This document shows positions 11,191 to 22,379 of a DNA stretch of 64,000 bases, one piece after another. Source of the DNA: Maylandia zebra (Eukaryota > Chordata > Actinopteri > Cichliformes > Cichlidae); assembly GCF_041146795.1 (NCBI RefSeq), contig NC_135176.1, positions 34,160,531 through 34,224,530 on the forward strand, written 5' to 3'. Under the pieces are notes generated by a model that was not told the origin of the DNA, ran no database searches, and saw only the letters and a program-made list of their open reading frames with translations. Made by a program: the position numbers and the translations under genes. Every line of letters begins with the position of its first letter. The stretch's first letter is position 1.

Positions 11191-12334
11191 GCACACCAAC
11201 GCTGTTCCAACCTCCTGAAATCAGACTGCAGGACAATTCATTCCTTTTTTTGTGTAAATCACAACAACAGTTACATCAACGTGTTTCATTTTTAAAGTAA
11301 AGACTCTAACCCCAACTATCATGTGACCCTCTGTGTGTGTGTGTGAGGGGGGTCACATGATAGTTGAGATTGTTGCCAAGGGCCCCTCTATAAGCACCTG
11401 GCAACAGTGAGAAGGAAAAACTCCCTTCTGACAACCGTGTTCAGTAAGTTTAAGGTGAAACAGGTCCCAACTCTGGATAGTCCTATTTTGAGAGCTGCTC
11501 CAACCAAAGTGGGATGGATGCCGTCTCTCCTGACAAGACTAGGTTTCCCTAACCCCACGCAGAACACGCCCACACGCGTGATGTCAATCAGTAGTTAGCC
11601 AATGAGAAGAGGCGTGTGCATGCGCACCTCCAACTCTTTGATCTTCTCGTCAGCCGTCTTCTGTTTGTCTGTCAGCAGGTTGTTTATCTCCTCCTTGGAC
11701 TGCAGGATGAACCTGAAACACATCATGATTGAACCAATGTGATTGGCTGACACCTGCGTGACGTTCAGGTGTGTTAAGGTTGAAGGTAGGTGACTCACAT
11801 GCGCCCCACACCCTCATAGAGTCGCGTGTTGTCGGGCAGCGTGGCGATCTCGGCGTGCGTCAGTTTGGCGTGCTTCTGAACGCGCGTCAGCTGATCGATC
11901 TGCAGATCGGCCATCTTGACTTTCTGCTGCGTGTCAATCATCTTCACCTGCAGCTCGGAGAAGGCCTGCGGAGCGCACCTGGGTTAGTCCCCATGGTAAC
12001 AGAGCCTGCCCACTGTGAAGTACCCGCCCCCTTTAGCCCTACGTCACGGCGTCTCACCAGAGACCCACAACCCACTCGCACACGATTCCGCTGCGTCAGT
12101 ATGACATTAGGGGCTCTAACTACCTCACGGTGACGACACAAGGCCTGAGCGCAGCTGTGTTAAAGTCACGAGCGTGACGGTCTCGGTGTCCCGCGGACAC
12201 AGACGAGGTCGTAGGCAGTTTAAATCGGAAACTGTGGAAAAAACACTCGACCACGTGTGAAACAGCCGCGCTAGTCACACACACAGGTGAGGAGCTCCTA
12301 CCTTTTTCAGTTCCAGATCTACGGGCGCCGCCAT
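10986..12334 (-). CDS. pfdn1: Prefoldin subunit 1
   Basis: PFDN1 is a beta-type subunit of the hexameric prefoldin co-chaperone, which delivers unfolded actin and tubulin to the CCT/TRiC chaperonin in the cytosol. Four minus-strand coding exons join in phase: 12302-12334 (ATG at 12334, 'MAAPVDLELKK'), 11799-11965, 11628-11712 and 10986-11069. All introns are GT-AG. The product is 122 residues, the same length as human PFDN1. Landmarks are 'VKMIDTQQKVKMADLQI', 'YEGVGRMFILQSKEEI', 'ADEKIKELE' and 'LERSVKEAEDNIREMLL'. The N- and C-terminal parts form the coiled coil, with beta-hairpins between. The last residue reads His where the human protein ends in Gln. Intron 3 contains a (TG)n run, and intron 1 is short and GC-rich. 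Confidence 0.96.
11111..11189 (+). repeat. (TG)n microsatellite
   Basis: An uninterrupted 79-base TG dinucleotide run in pfdn1 intron 3. It generates false Val-Cys frames. Confidence 0.98.
11385..11440 (-). repeat. Short L2-type LINE 3' fragment
   Basis: The text 'ggcaacagtgagaaggaaaa' followed by 'ctccctt' matches the conserved L2-type 3' region also seen at 41392-41573 (same strand) and, inverted, at 45740-45977. Confidence 0.5.
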
Positions 12335-12365
12335 CTTCTTTCTGCTCCCGACTCTGAGGACACAC

Positions 12366-12375
12366 TGCGCATGCG
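12366..12375. promoter_or_regulatory. pfdn1: NRF-1-type site in the pfdn1 promoter
   Basis: TGCGCATGCG sits 32 bases upstream of the pfdn1 ATG. This palindromic motif matches the NRF-1 consensus core that is common in TATA-less housekeeping promoters. Its function here is inferred. Confidence 0.6.
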
Positions 12376-12469
12376 TGAGAGCCTTCTTCTTCTTCTTCTT
12401 CTTCCTTTATCTTTTTATGGGCGTAGCAAAGAGCGTCAAGTGCACTACCGCCACCTGCTGGACTGGAGT

Positions 12470-12556
12470 GTCTGTCTTGTTAATGTTTGCTTATAATGGA
12501 GCACTGTAACAAAAAATAATTTCCCCCAGCGATCAATAAAGTATTCTGATTCTTAT
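12470..12556 (+). repeat. LINE 3' tail fragment
   Basis: The segment 'aatggagcactgtaac', then 'aataatttcccccag' and 'gatcaataaagtattctgat' is the reverse complement of 23285-23390. It is a widespread fish LINE 3' end. Confidence 0.6.
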
Positions 12557-12929
12557 TAGCTGTGTCCCAAAACGTCCTTCGGAGGACCCCGGCCTTCGCG
12601 GTCTACGTGGGCCGGGTCCTCCAAAGACTGAGAAGGCCGGAAGTGCGAGGCTGTGAAATAAGACGGTCCAGCCTTCAGATCTGCGTCACCGCTGTCTCGG
12701 TGGAGTTTAATAAACTCGGCCGTCTGCTCCTTGCTGTCTAAAATATAACAGGACACTGGAGTAAACTCGACCATCTCACACTTCTGTTTAATCAGTTTTC
12801 TGTTTGACGTTTATTCAGCTGTGTGAAAACCACCCGGGGGATGCGAGAGTCAGTACGGATTCAGATCGAGCAGACCAACATCATCGGCACTATTAGATTC
12901 AATAGAATACATCACAAATACTACAGACA
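12557..12929. other. Intergenic, possible MITE relic
   Basis: The segment has short inverted similarity around 'gtccttcggaggacc' and 'gggtcctccaaagac', suggesting a small DNA-transposon relic. No gene is seen. Confidence 0.3.
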
Positions 12930-13990
12930 AAAAGCAACATGTGGCTGGGTTATTCAGAGACTTGACGAAGGCATTTGACTCTATAGATCCTGATATATTA
13001 ATAAGAAATCTGGAACGTTATGGTGTCAGAGGGGTCGCTCTAGATTGGGCCCGGAGTTATTTAGGTGACAGGAAGCAGTTTGTGAAATTATATGGTGGTT
13101 GCTCCTTATGTATGCACATTGCTTGTGGTGTACCCCAAGGGTCAGTTTTGGGTCCAAAATTCTTCAACTTGTACATTAACAACATCTGTAAAGTGTCCAA
13201 AGTATTAAAAGTGGTTCTCTTTGCTGATGATACAAACATCTTCTGCTCTGGTGATGATCTGCAGAATTTATTGGAGGATATGAAATAAGTAAAGTGAAGT
13301 TCTGGCTTGATAAAAACAAATTATCATTAAATTTGAATAAATCTAAACTTATGTTATTTGGAAATAGTAGTTTAAATACAAATGCTGAGATTCAAATAAA
13401 TGGTGTTGATATTGAAAGAGTCAGTGAAAATAAATTTCTGGGGGTAATAATAGATGAAAAACTTAACTGGAGAGCTCACGTAAGATATATTCATTCCAAC
13501 GTATCACGAAGCATTGCAACACTAAACAAGGCAAAGCAGGTATTAGACAAACATCCCTTCATGTTCTCTACTGTTCACTGGTTTCACCATACTTAAGCTA
13601 TTGTGCAGAGGTCTGGGGCAATAACTATAAAACCACATTACACTCACTTTGTACTCTTCAAAAAAAAAAGCAGTTCGAATCATCCACAGTGCAGGTTACA
13701 GGATCGTACAAACTCACTATTTTTGCACTGAAATATTGAAAATCGCCAATCTAGTAAAATTCCAAACAGCACAAATTCTAATCAAAGAAAAAAATAAGGA
13801 ACTGGCAGGTAATATTCAGAGTACGTTTTTTCTTCTTGAAAGAAGGAAGCTATAATTTAAGGGCTTTTTGTCACTTCACAACAGGGAAGGTTCGTACTAA
13901 AAGGAAAAGCTTTTGTGTTTCTGTGCATGGAGTGAAACTGTGGAACAGTCTGAATATGGAATGAAAGCAACGTCAAAACATAGAACAGTT
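12930..13990 (+). mobile_element. Rex1-like (CR1-group) LINE reverse transcriptase relic
   Basis: Three plus-strand frames lie in order. 12941-13288 carries 'LFRDLTKAFDSIDPDIL', '[13 protein letters not shown]' and the catalytic box 'LFADDTNIF'. 13294-13596 carries 'FWLDKNKLSLNLNKSKLM' and 'ENKFLGVIIDEKLNW'. 13649-13855 continues the C-terminal region. The match is to RT of the Rex1/Babar type known from teleosts. A stop and frameshifts separate the parts, and no endonuclease is seen upstream, so it is a 5'-truncated dead copy. Confidence 0.8.
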
Positions 13991-15095
13991 CAAAAAGAGT
14001 TATAAAAATATGATCTTCTCAAACTATAAAGAAAAGGAAAATATTGAAATTAAGTGAATCTCTATTTTAAAAATGTCATGATGTGATATTATAGTATATA
14101 GTTGTTCACTATTTTTATTACAGATTATATCAATGAGGAAGCAACTAAATATTTTTTTTTCTTCTTCTTTTAGAGGGAAAGAGAAACAGCTGAGAAGAGG
14201 GACGGGGGAGAAGGGCAAAAGACAAAAACCAACAGAACGGGCAGAAAAAAAAACACATCTATCGATCACCTGGATCACCTGCTGAGAAAGAAAAAAGAAA
14301 ACAAGCAGAAGAGAACAAGAGTAATAGAATAAACAGCATCACAATGATATATGGGAATATGACAGTAAATACTAAATGTTAAACATTATTGTGCAGCACA
14401 TAAGATCAACAGAACACAGTGTGCTTTGAGGTAGGAGCCAAAAAGGGTGTAGTTTGTGGGTGTGATCACCCGTGTGTACACCTGTGAGCATGGACGCGCT
14501 TGTTTTTAAAAGGTTCCTTCATGTAATGATCTGCTAGAGGGTGTGGGGGGGCCACAGCCCCGTCCTCCAGGGCATGAAGCAGGTATGGAGGAGATCAAAA
14601 CTCCAGACATCCAGAGGCCCCCAGAACACAAGAGACCAAGGAAGACCAACAGAGGGGCAGCCGCGCCACTGTCCCAGAAAGAGCTGAGGAGAGTCCCAGA
14701 TGAGGGCTCACTCAGCAGTCGCGGAGCAGAAGCCAGGGGGGGTTGCAGTGACGCGCCCGTGAGCTCCGCCGGCAGCCAGCCGTGCCTGAGTGACCGAGCC
14801 CCAGGCCGAGAGGCCGGGGGCACCCCACCTCCGAAGTGGCCCGAGCGAGCCCCAGGCTCCAGGCCCCGATAAGCGGCCGCCAAGGAGTGAGCCGGTGTGT
14901 ACCCGGACGCCCATCCCCGGACACAAAGAACCACCAACGCACCGCAACTAAATATTAACTGATAACTTATGGGATTAAATCGGTGTGTACTTCTTCCCAC
15001 TTCCTTTCAACGTGTAAACGAATCAGAACAGCAGCGATATTGAAATGCATTGACTTTTGTATAGTATAACTTTCTCTCTCTTATTTTCTTTACTC
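13991..15095. other. Non-coding, probable repeat-derived sequence upstream of dck
   Basis: 14000-14500 is AT-rich with purine runs. 14500-14950 is GC-rich and opens overlapping frames on both strands, none of which resembles a known protein. The block after 14575 reads like a dispersed fish repeat, but its family could not be named. Confidence 0.35.
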
Positions 15096-17062
15096 AAATC
15101 AAATCAAATCACTTTTATTGTCACATCACATGTGCAGGTACATTGGTACAGCACATTCGAGTGAAATTCTTGTGTGCGAGCTTCACAAGCAACAGAGTTG
15201 TGCAAAATACAATAACATAAACAGGCAAAATATACGAATGGCTAAATCTGAAACTAATAAATATATGTACAATATATAATAGTATATGCAAAAAAAAAAA
15301 AAAAAATTTCTGGATGTGTATACTAAATGTTTTTCTACGTGTGTGTGTGTGTGTGTGTGTGTGTGTACACATATTTTACAAATTAAATAGAGTCAACAAT
15401 AAATAAAATATATAAAAATATACAGAGTGAGACATGTGCAAAACAGTGGCGTTACTGTACAGTATGTAGTGCATAATGTTAAAGTTCCAGTAGTGAAGCT
15501 GAGGTGTCTATGACGTGTTCAGCAGTCTGATGGCCTGGTGGAAGAAGCTGTCTCTCAGTCTGCTGGTACGGGACCGGATGCTGCAGAACCTCCTTCCTGA
15601 TGGAAGCAGTCTGAACAGTTTATGGCTGGGGTGACTGGAGTCCTTGATGATCCTCCCCGCTTTCCTCAGGCAGCGCTTCCTGTAGATGTCTTGGAGGGAG
15701 GGAAGCTCACCTCCAATTATCCGTTCAGAGCACCGCACTACTCTCTGGAGAGCTTTGCAGTTGTAGGCGGTGCTGTTGCCATACCAGGTGGTGATGCATC
15801 CAGTGAGGATGCTCTCAATGGCACAGTGATAGAAGGTCCTGAGGATGCGGGGGCTCGTGCCGAATCTTTTCAGTCTCCTGAGAAAGAAGAGGCGCTGCTG
15901 CGCCTTCTTCACTGTTTTGTTTGTGTGTACTGACCACGTAAGATCCTCAGCCAGATGTACACCAAGGAACCGGAAGCTGCTCACTCTCTCCACAGCAGCG
16001 CCGTTGATGGTGATGGGGGTGTGTACTTCTCTGCACCTCCGGAAGTCCACTATCAACTCCTTTGTCTTTGCGACGTTGAGGGTGAGATGGTTGTCTTGAC
16101 ACCAGTGGGTCAGGGCGCTGACCTCCTCCCTGTAAGCCGTCTCATCACCGTTGGTGATAAGACCCACCACTGTAGTGTCGTCCGCAAACTTCACAATGAT
16201 GTTGGAGCTGTTAGTGGCTGTGCAGTCGTAGGTGTAGAGTGAGTACAGGAGAGGGCTCAGTACACACCCCTGTGGAGCACCAGTGTTCAGTGTGATGGGG
16301 GATGAGGTGATGCTGCCCAGTCTGACCACCTGGCGTCTGTCAGACAGGAAGCTAAGGATCCAGCTGCAGAGAGAGCTGCTCAGTCCTAGATCCTGCAGTT
16401 TCCTGTCCAGCTTCGAGGGAACGATGGTATTGAATGCTGAGCTGTAATCTACAAACAGCATCCTCACATACGTGTCTCTCTTCTCCAGGTGTGACAGGGC
16501 AGTGTGTAGTGTCAGGGCTATGGCATCATCAGTGGACCTGTTGTGGCGGTATGCGAACTGTAGAGGGTCCAGTGAGTCGGGTAGTGCAGAGCGGATGAAG
16601 TCCCTGACCAGCTTCTCGAAGCATTTGCTTACAATGGGGGTCAGGGCTACAGGTCGCCAGTCGTTCAATGAGGAGATGGTGGAGGATTTGGGTACAGGGA
16701 CGATGGTGGCCATTTTGAAGCAGGCTGGGACTACAGACAGAGAGAGGGAAAGGTTGAAGATGTGCGTGAACACTCCAGCCAGCTGAGCCGCGCATGACTT
16801 GAGGACGCGGCCGGGAATCCCGTCCGGACCAGTAGCTTTGCGTGCGTTCACCTTCCTGAAGCACCTCCGCACATCCTCCTCAGACACAGTGTGCGCACTG
16901 ACGTCATCCGCGGTGCGCACACTGTCCGGTCTCATGGTGTTCGCTGCGTCGAATCTAGCGTAGAATACGTTTAGATCCTCACACAGAGAGGCCGTGGTCT
17001 GCGGTGTGCTGGTTTTCCCTCTAAAGTCTGTGATCGTGTTTAGTCCCTGCCACATACTCCAC
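15096..17062 (-). mobile_element. Jockey/I-group LINE, 5'-truncated
   Basis: The minus strand carries a reverse transcriptase frame open from about 17060 to 15508, then a 3' UTR ending in an 'aaatcaaatcaaatcac' tail on the plus strand at 15096-15115. The UTR contains an A run near 15290 and a (TG)n run at 15340-15366. The copy lacks the endonuclease and ORF1. Confidence 0.85.
15508..17060 (-). CDS. LINE reverse transcriptase, open reading frame
   Basis: The frame is open to about 17139, but the first residues probably come from flanking DNA; LINE-like sequence starts near 'MWQGLNTITDFRGK'. Motifs in order are 'RKATGPDGIPGRVLK', 'LNDWRPVALTPIVSKCFE', 'LQFAYRHNRSTDDAI', 'MLFVDYSSAFNTI', 'NTGAPQGCVLSPLLYSLYT' and the catalytic 'KFADDTTVVGL', followed by the thumb and C-terminal 'AIRLLNTS'. 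No stops or frameshifts interrupt roughly 515 codons, so the copy is relatively young. RT would copy the LINE RNA at a nicked target site. It lacks its own endonuclease domain because of 5' truncation. Confidence 0.85.
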
Positions 17063-18130
17063 ATACTAAATGTACCTGTATATTGTTTACATGTTTGAAA
17101 TAAATTAACAAACAAACAATATGGACATTCTGTGTCCATTGTTTATTTCATTCTGAAACCTAATTTTTATTTACTTTATTCCAAACAGAAGTGTTTATTT
17201 ATTATTCTGAAAGCTGGAGACAGTGCCAAATAGTTCACTGATATTTTGTTGAATTACAATGTGGACACTCTGCAATAATTTAACAGAAGTGCTTGTGTTT
17301 TACTTGAAGTTTTATTTTTTCAATGTTTTTCTATTTAAAGTTTTCAGGGATAAGCCTCTTGAATTTCTCTAAGTAGAAATATATGTAAAAAAAAAAAGAT
17401 TTTAAATTTTCTTGTAGTTTATTGAACATTTTTGCAATTTATGTAATTACTATGGACTTAATGCAGACATATTATTAAAATTTGGGCTATAACGGTTGTA
17501 TTGATGTATAGCAACTTGAAATGCTACTACACCATGTAAAAATATAAAGTAAGCTCTGGCAGACTTGGTTCTATGGTAGGTCTTAAAGGGTTAAATCATC
17601 AAACTGTAAATCATAGATTTTGAATTGTTATTGATCCTTTACTCCTGGTCCTCAAGTGTATATTTATTCTCTTACTCTTCTTATATTTATTGTTTGTTTA
17701 CTTGCACTGCTGTAGCTGCAGCCTCGTCGTCTCGTCTCTATATGCTGGACTGTCTGTAGCGGAGATGACAATAAAGTTTACTTTGACTTCAGCAGCGAGC
17801 AGGCGCACCGAGGGCTCTCGCGCTCACTTTTCGCGTATAAAATTTCGAAAAAACATCGGTGCAAATTATAAGTCTGTATCATGATGTCTGCTGTTTTCGT
17901 GTTTGTTGGTTTGTTTTTATTTTGCGGGTTGGTGATTAGATGCTGCTCCAGCCAGCCAGAGAATCCCCCGCTCAAAAACCGCTACTGTTTCCACCCACTG
18001 TGTTTCTCTCCTCTGTGGATGAGATGAAAGGCTGCTGTGAACACAGGTAACAGAAGGTAGAGCCAGGCAGGTGGAGTGAGGCAGGTGTGATGTTGGACAT
18101 GAAGGAAACTGAAGGAAGTCTGCACTCCTC
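17063..18130. other. AT-rich intergenic DNA upstream of dck
   Basis: 17100-17700 is AT-rich with A and T runs and no coding signal. No promoter motif stands out before 18150. Confidence 0.4.
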
Positions 18131-18151
18131 CTCCTCTGCTCATGCGTGACT

Positions 18152-18171
18152 CCGCCCCCGGAAACGGAAGT
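18152..18171 (+). promoter_or_regulatory. dck: GC box and ETS-type site, dck promoter
   Basis: CCGCCC at 18152-18157 (Sp1 type) and CGGAAGT at 18165-18171 (ETS type) lie about 105-125 bases upstream of the dck ATG. They are at the edge of a CpG-rich block reaching about 18560. This is a typical TATA-less promoter layout; its function is inferred. Confidence 0.45.
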
Positions 18172-18275
18172 CTGTATGCGCGCGGAGTTTAATTTGAGCA
18201 GCATCTCGCGCGCCGGTCAGTGGGTTTCAAAACAGCAGCGCGCAATAATCGATAATCAGCGATCGATCCGTGAAC

Positions 18276-21200
18276 ATGGCGACCCCCCCGAAGAGGCCGT
18301 GCCCCCCTCCCCGCAGCCCGCCGCTGAACGGCAGCTTTTCCCGTCAAAGGAAGGAGAAGAAGATCTCCATCGAAGGAAACATAGGTGAGCTCACCGGGGC
18401 GCGCGCCCCCCGGACCGGCTGGACGCTCACGGACCCCGACTGACCCGGACCGACCGGGGCAAACGGAGCCGGGGGACCGACCCGGACCGCCGGTTAACGA
18501 GCTCTCAGGCCCGGGTCTGTAAGTCCGTGAGCCTCCCGCCTTCACGGAAACAAGTGGCGCCAAAACCGCCCGCTTATCATCAATAATCAGCTGTTTGTGA
18601 TCGATAAATAGCTGTTTCTAGTCACAGTTAGCTGTCCATGGTCAATTGCTGTTTATATCGCAAATCAATTGTTTGTAGTCAATACTCAGCCCTGTGTTCA
18701 ATAACCAGCTGTTTATAGTCAAAATTTGCTGTCAACAGTCAGTAATCATCTGGACGTTTCCATCAACCGAGTGATTTCTTACGATAATCGATTGATCATC
18801 AGCTGTTTGAACTCAATTATAAGCTGTTTGTCTTTGAAAATCAGCTGTTTGTGATCAATAATCAGCAGTTTTTAATGGAGCTGTGCTGCTGGGGTTAGAA
18901 GGCGGAGGTTTAAATTTGGGTGTTAAATAGGTGGAGCTTGCTCCTTTAGGTGTTTGAAGGTGAACGCTGGTCATGTGGAGTCTGTGGGCGGGGCTCAGGT
19001 GAGCCAGACTGATGGAGGTTTGCAAGTCGAGGTCAGCCCTCCAAAGGTTGATTCTGTTCATCTGGACGCAGCGTTTTGTGGAGAAACGTTCTGTCACTCA
19101 TCCAGGTGACTTCTTCAGTCTCAGGTCAGAGTTTTGATCTCCAGAGCGAGGACGTGACCTCATCACTGAGGTTGGGGTCAGGTGACAGCGTGAGGAGTGT
19201 GAGCAGAGACAATCAGAGGTTGAATCAGCTGCTCATGGTTGCCATGGTTTTACTTGATCCTGCGGTCACATGACGTCCTGCAAAAGTCAGCTGTTTCGGT
19301 CCTTTTCTTAAGCCCCACCCACACAGGAAGTCCTACGGCATCAGCATTAATGCTGATTTCCTGTATTAGTGTGTGGAGCATCAGTAGCTCATGTCATGTC
19401 AGGGTTACCTGAACAGGTGTGATTCCTCCAATCAGGCAGGACCAGAGATCTGTCACATTTCTGTGTCTCACCCGTGTGTCTCACCCGTGTGTCTCACCCG
19501 TGTGTCTCACCCGTGTGTCTCACCCGTGTGCCTCCAGCTGCAGGAAAGTCGACATTTGTGCGCCTCCTTCAGGCAGCATCAGAGGACTGGGAGGTCATCC
19601 CTGAACCCATTGGCAAGTGGTGCAACGTGCAGAATGACAGCGATGACGTTTACCTGGTGAGCCTGAATGCAGCACACATTCTCTAAAGTCTGTGTTTACT
19701 TGCTTGTTTACCTGCTTGTTTACCTGCAGGAGCTGAGCTCATCTCAAAAGAGTGGAGGAAACCTGCTGCAGATGCTGTACGATAAACCCAGCCGCTGGTC
19801 CTACACCTTCCAGGTAACACACCTGGCTCCATCCCCTACCATAGCAGCACTGTGTGTCAGACTATGTGTACCTGTCTCAAGTGAGTCTCACCTGTGTGCA
19901 GAGCTACGCGTGTCTGAGCAGAGTTCGAGCTCAGCTTCAGTCGCCATCAATCAAACTTCAGCAGGCAGAAAACCCCGTCCAGTTCTACGAGCGCTCCGTC
20001 TACTCCGACAGGTAACTTACCTGACAGGTCTCCAAAAGGTTGCTTCTGTTCATCTGCACGTAGCGTTTCATCATCATCAGGTGACGTCTTCAGTCTCAGC
20101 TGACTGCAGGTTTCAATCTTATAAACATAATGACTGAAACCAGCCCACTGAGGGAACAATGGGCTGGGAGGGCAGTTCCTTAATCTTAATTATGTAAATT
20201 CTCATGACCATTGATCACCTGACAGGTAACTCGCACGCATTTAACACAGACACAGGTGTGAGACATGTAACTCCTGTGTGTACAGGTACGTGTTTGCGTC
20301 AAACCTGTTTGAGAGTGGCGACCTGTCGGAGACGGAGTGGAGTGTGTATCAGGACTGGCACACCTGGTTACTGAACCAGTTTGAGTCCGACATCGCTCTC
20401 GACGCCATCATCTACCTCAGAGCCCCGCCACAGGTAAAGACGTACAGGAGAACCTGGAGAGTCCTGCCACCTCAGGGTAAACGCATCGCCCTCTGTGATG
20501 GGCTCTCCTTCCTTCGGTTGCCTTCAGGTGCCGTGTTTGTGTGTGTATTTTTCAGCGCTGCATGCAGCGGCTGCTTCATCGCGGCCGGCAAGAAGAGCAG
20601 GAAATTCCTCTGGAGTACCTTGAGCAGCTGCACTTCAAACATGAAGCCTGGCTCTACCACAGGAACCTCAGGTAACTATATGCCACTGAGCGTGCTCAGA
20701 GCCTCAGCGGTGCGTTCAGGAGCGCCTTTTTAACCTGTGTTTGCATTAAGGTTGGACTTTGATTATTTGAGCGAACTTCCTGTTCTCGTCCTGGACGTCA
20801 ACGACAACTTCAAGAACGACCGCATCAAACAGGAAGCCATCATCGACAAGGTCAGTCTGAGCTTTTATTTTGAAGGTTTTCCTTCTGATGATGGTGGTTT
20901 TATTTGTTTTTCATACACGTCCCAAACCGCTCTGTTTCTTCTCTTGGTTACAAACAACCAGTGAACCACTTCTTGTTTGCTTTTATGTAGAAGTCATTGA
21001 CTCCTCGTCTGTATAACGAGTGACTCTGTTTGTCAGGAGTACCGTCACTGTCAGGGTAAATTGTTAAATGTTGCCATTGTTGCACTTAAATGTGTAAACC
21101 GTGCCTTAAACTGCGTGGTTAGATATTCTTCTGTTCGTCCGACACATCTATGATGCTGGAGGAGGTAATCAGCTGTAGCTGTTTAACTACAGGCAGGTTT

Positions 21201-21979
21201 CATGTGAGATTCTGGTTTCCTTATCTTGTGAAGGATGTCCACTCCCGGCCATTTAGGGGCTCGCCTATGCTTGCATATGGTGAACCATTAATATTAAGCC
21301 ATATACGGGTGTGGGGAGATGGCCTTTGGATAACCAGGAAATGTGGTTAACAGTTGTGAGCATATATTGTGTGGCAAGAAGACACACACACAGACGCATG
21401 CGGTGATTTTAACCATTTGTGGGTGTTACAATGGGTGGTGCTTGCATTCACTGAATAAAAGGCTGCAGGGAAGGCTGTTTCTTGGAAGTTGGCTAGCAAA
21501 CAGTGGGGGGTGATGCGTCTCTGAACTAGCGGGCCTGCTGAAGCGCAGACCCAACGATCGCCACGAGAGGAAAGACCGTGAAGCTTTTATTGGGGTTTTT
21601 AACAATCAGTATCTTAATTCTTAATAGAAATCTCAGTCTTTGCTGCATTTTATATTCTGACGTGTGCCTGTTTATATAAAGCAACACGCCTAACATGTGT
21701 TTAATCTGTTTTTGAACATCGTTCCTGAGAGTAACTGAATAAACTGTGTAAACTCTGTGACCTGCGCAAAAGTTTGTATACTTTGAAGTGACAGTAAAAT
21801 ATGTCAGATTCTTCCATGTTTGGCTGTTTGTTCATGTATGTGCTGCTTCCATCTTTCTGTGCTTGTATTTAATTCTCATTTAACTTTCACCTGGTGGTTT
21901 TATTTTGAAAGGCTTTTGTAATCTGGTAACAGGACTTAATTTTTGTCTGCAGGTCAGAGAGTTTCTCACCACACTGTGA
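18276..21979 (+). CDS. dck: Deoxycytidine kinase
   Basis: dCK phosphorylates deoxycytidine, deoxyadenosine and deoxyguanosine in nucleoside salvage. Eight exons join in phase: 18276-18384, 19538-19656, 19730-19813, 19902-20011, 20286-20433, 20556-20671, 20751-20850 and 21953-21979. The product is 270 residues (human 260). '[11 protein letters not shown]' keeps the N-terminal nuclear-localisation-like start. The P-loop 'GNIAAGKST' is rebuilt across intron 1. Then follow '[14 protein letters not shown]', '[11 protein letters not shown]', the '[15 protein letters not shown]' catalytic segment, the LID '[18 protein letters not shown]', and C-terminal 'VREFLTTL'. The Ala and Arg of 'ACLSRVR' and the Asp of 'VYSDR' are the residues that set dCK apart from related kinases. 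Exon 8 has only 27 coding bases, and intron 7 holds an LTR-like repeat. Confidence 0.96.
19030..19125 (-). repeat. PLE-end fragment in dck intron 1
   Basis: The segment contains 'ggttgattctgttcatctgg', 'gtcactcatccaggtgactt' and 'cttcagtctcag'. This is the reverse complement of 46365-46441, a Penelope-like end repeat. Confidence 0.6.
19464..19528 (+). repeat. Five tandem copies of a 13-base unit at a splice acceptor
   Basis: The unit 'tgtctcacccgtg' is repeated five times without change and runs to within 10 bases of dck exon 2, so it supplies most of the pyrimidine-rich acceptor context. The unit ends in a partial copy, 'tgcctccag', which is the acceptor itself. Confidence 0.9.
20025..20235 (-). 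repeat. PLE-end fragment in dck intron 4
   Basis: The segment is the reverse complement of 46205-46440. Shared pieces are 'gcttctgttcatctg', 'cttcagtctcagctgactgc', 'ggttt(c/t)caatcttataaac' and 'tctcatgaccattgatca'. Confidence 0.65.
21045..21490 (+). repeat. LTR-like dispersed repeat in dck intron 7
   Basis: The first 330 bases are nearly the reverse complement of 36170-36505, with shared landmarks 'ttgttaaatgttgccattgt', 'taaactgcgtggttagatat', 'tccgacacatctatgatgct' and 'gagcatatattgtgtggcaa'. An AATAAA-like 'gaataaaaggctgcag' follows in both copies, as in an LTR with its poly(A) signal. Clean ends and target duplications were not found, so the class is uncertain. Confidence 0.6.
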
Positions 21980-22099
21980 AGCTCATCCACCAATGAGAGG
22001 TGCTGGGAGAAGTGGTGGCGCGTCTGATTGGAAGACTGATGTGTTTGTTTTTTTGTTGTTGTTTTGTTTCTTTAACTTGTTTTTATATTTTTGTAGTTT

Positions 22100-22213
<114 letters not shown>

Positions 22214-22344
22214 ATGATATATTTACTTGCTCTTAGCTTCATATTTATCCTTCAGTCTGATCATTCCTGTTTGTCCTGACAATGAGGTGTTGTTGAAGCC
22301 ACCACGATGCCTTCAGGGACCGTTGGTGTTCTGGTTTCTGTGTG

Positions 22345-22350
22345 AATAAA
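22345..22350 (+). promoter_or_regulatory. dck: Candidate dck polyadenylation signal
   Basis: AATAAA lies 366 bases after the stop codon, with a GT-rich stretch further downstream. Confidence 0.55.
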
Positions 22351-22379
22351 GTCAAACTGAATGAGCACGCCTAGTTTTT

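Noticed and set aside
10969-11300. Overlapping frames with long Val-Cys runs
   Set aside because: Artefacts of the (TG)n microsatellite in a pfdn1 intron.
14506-15000. 164-codon minus-strand GC-rich frame
   Set aside because: Overlapping frames are open on both strands in repeat-like DNA, and no protein family is recognised.
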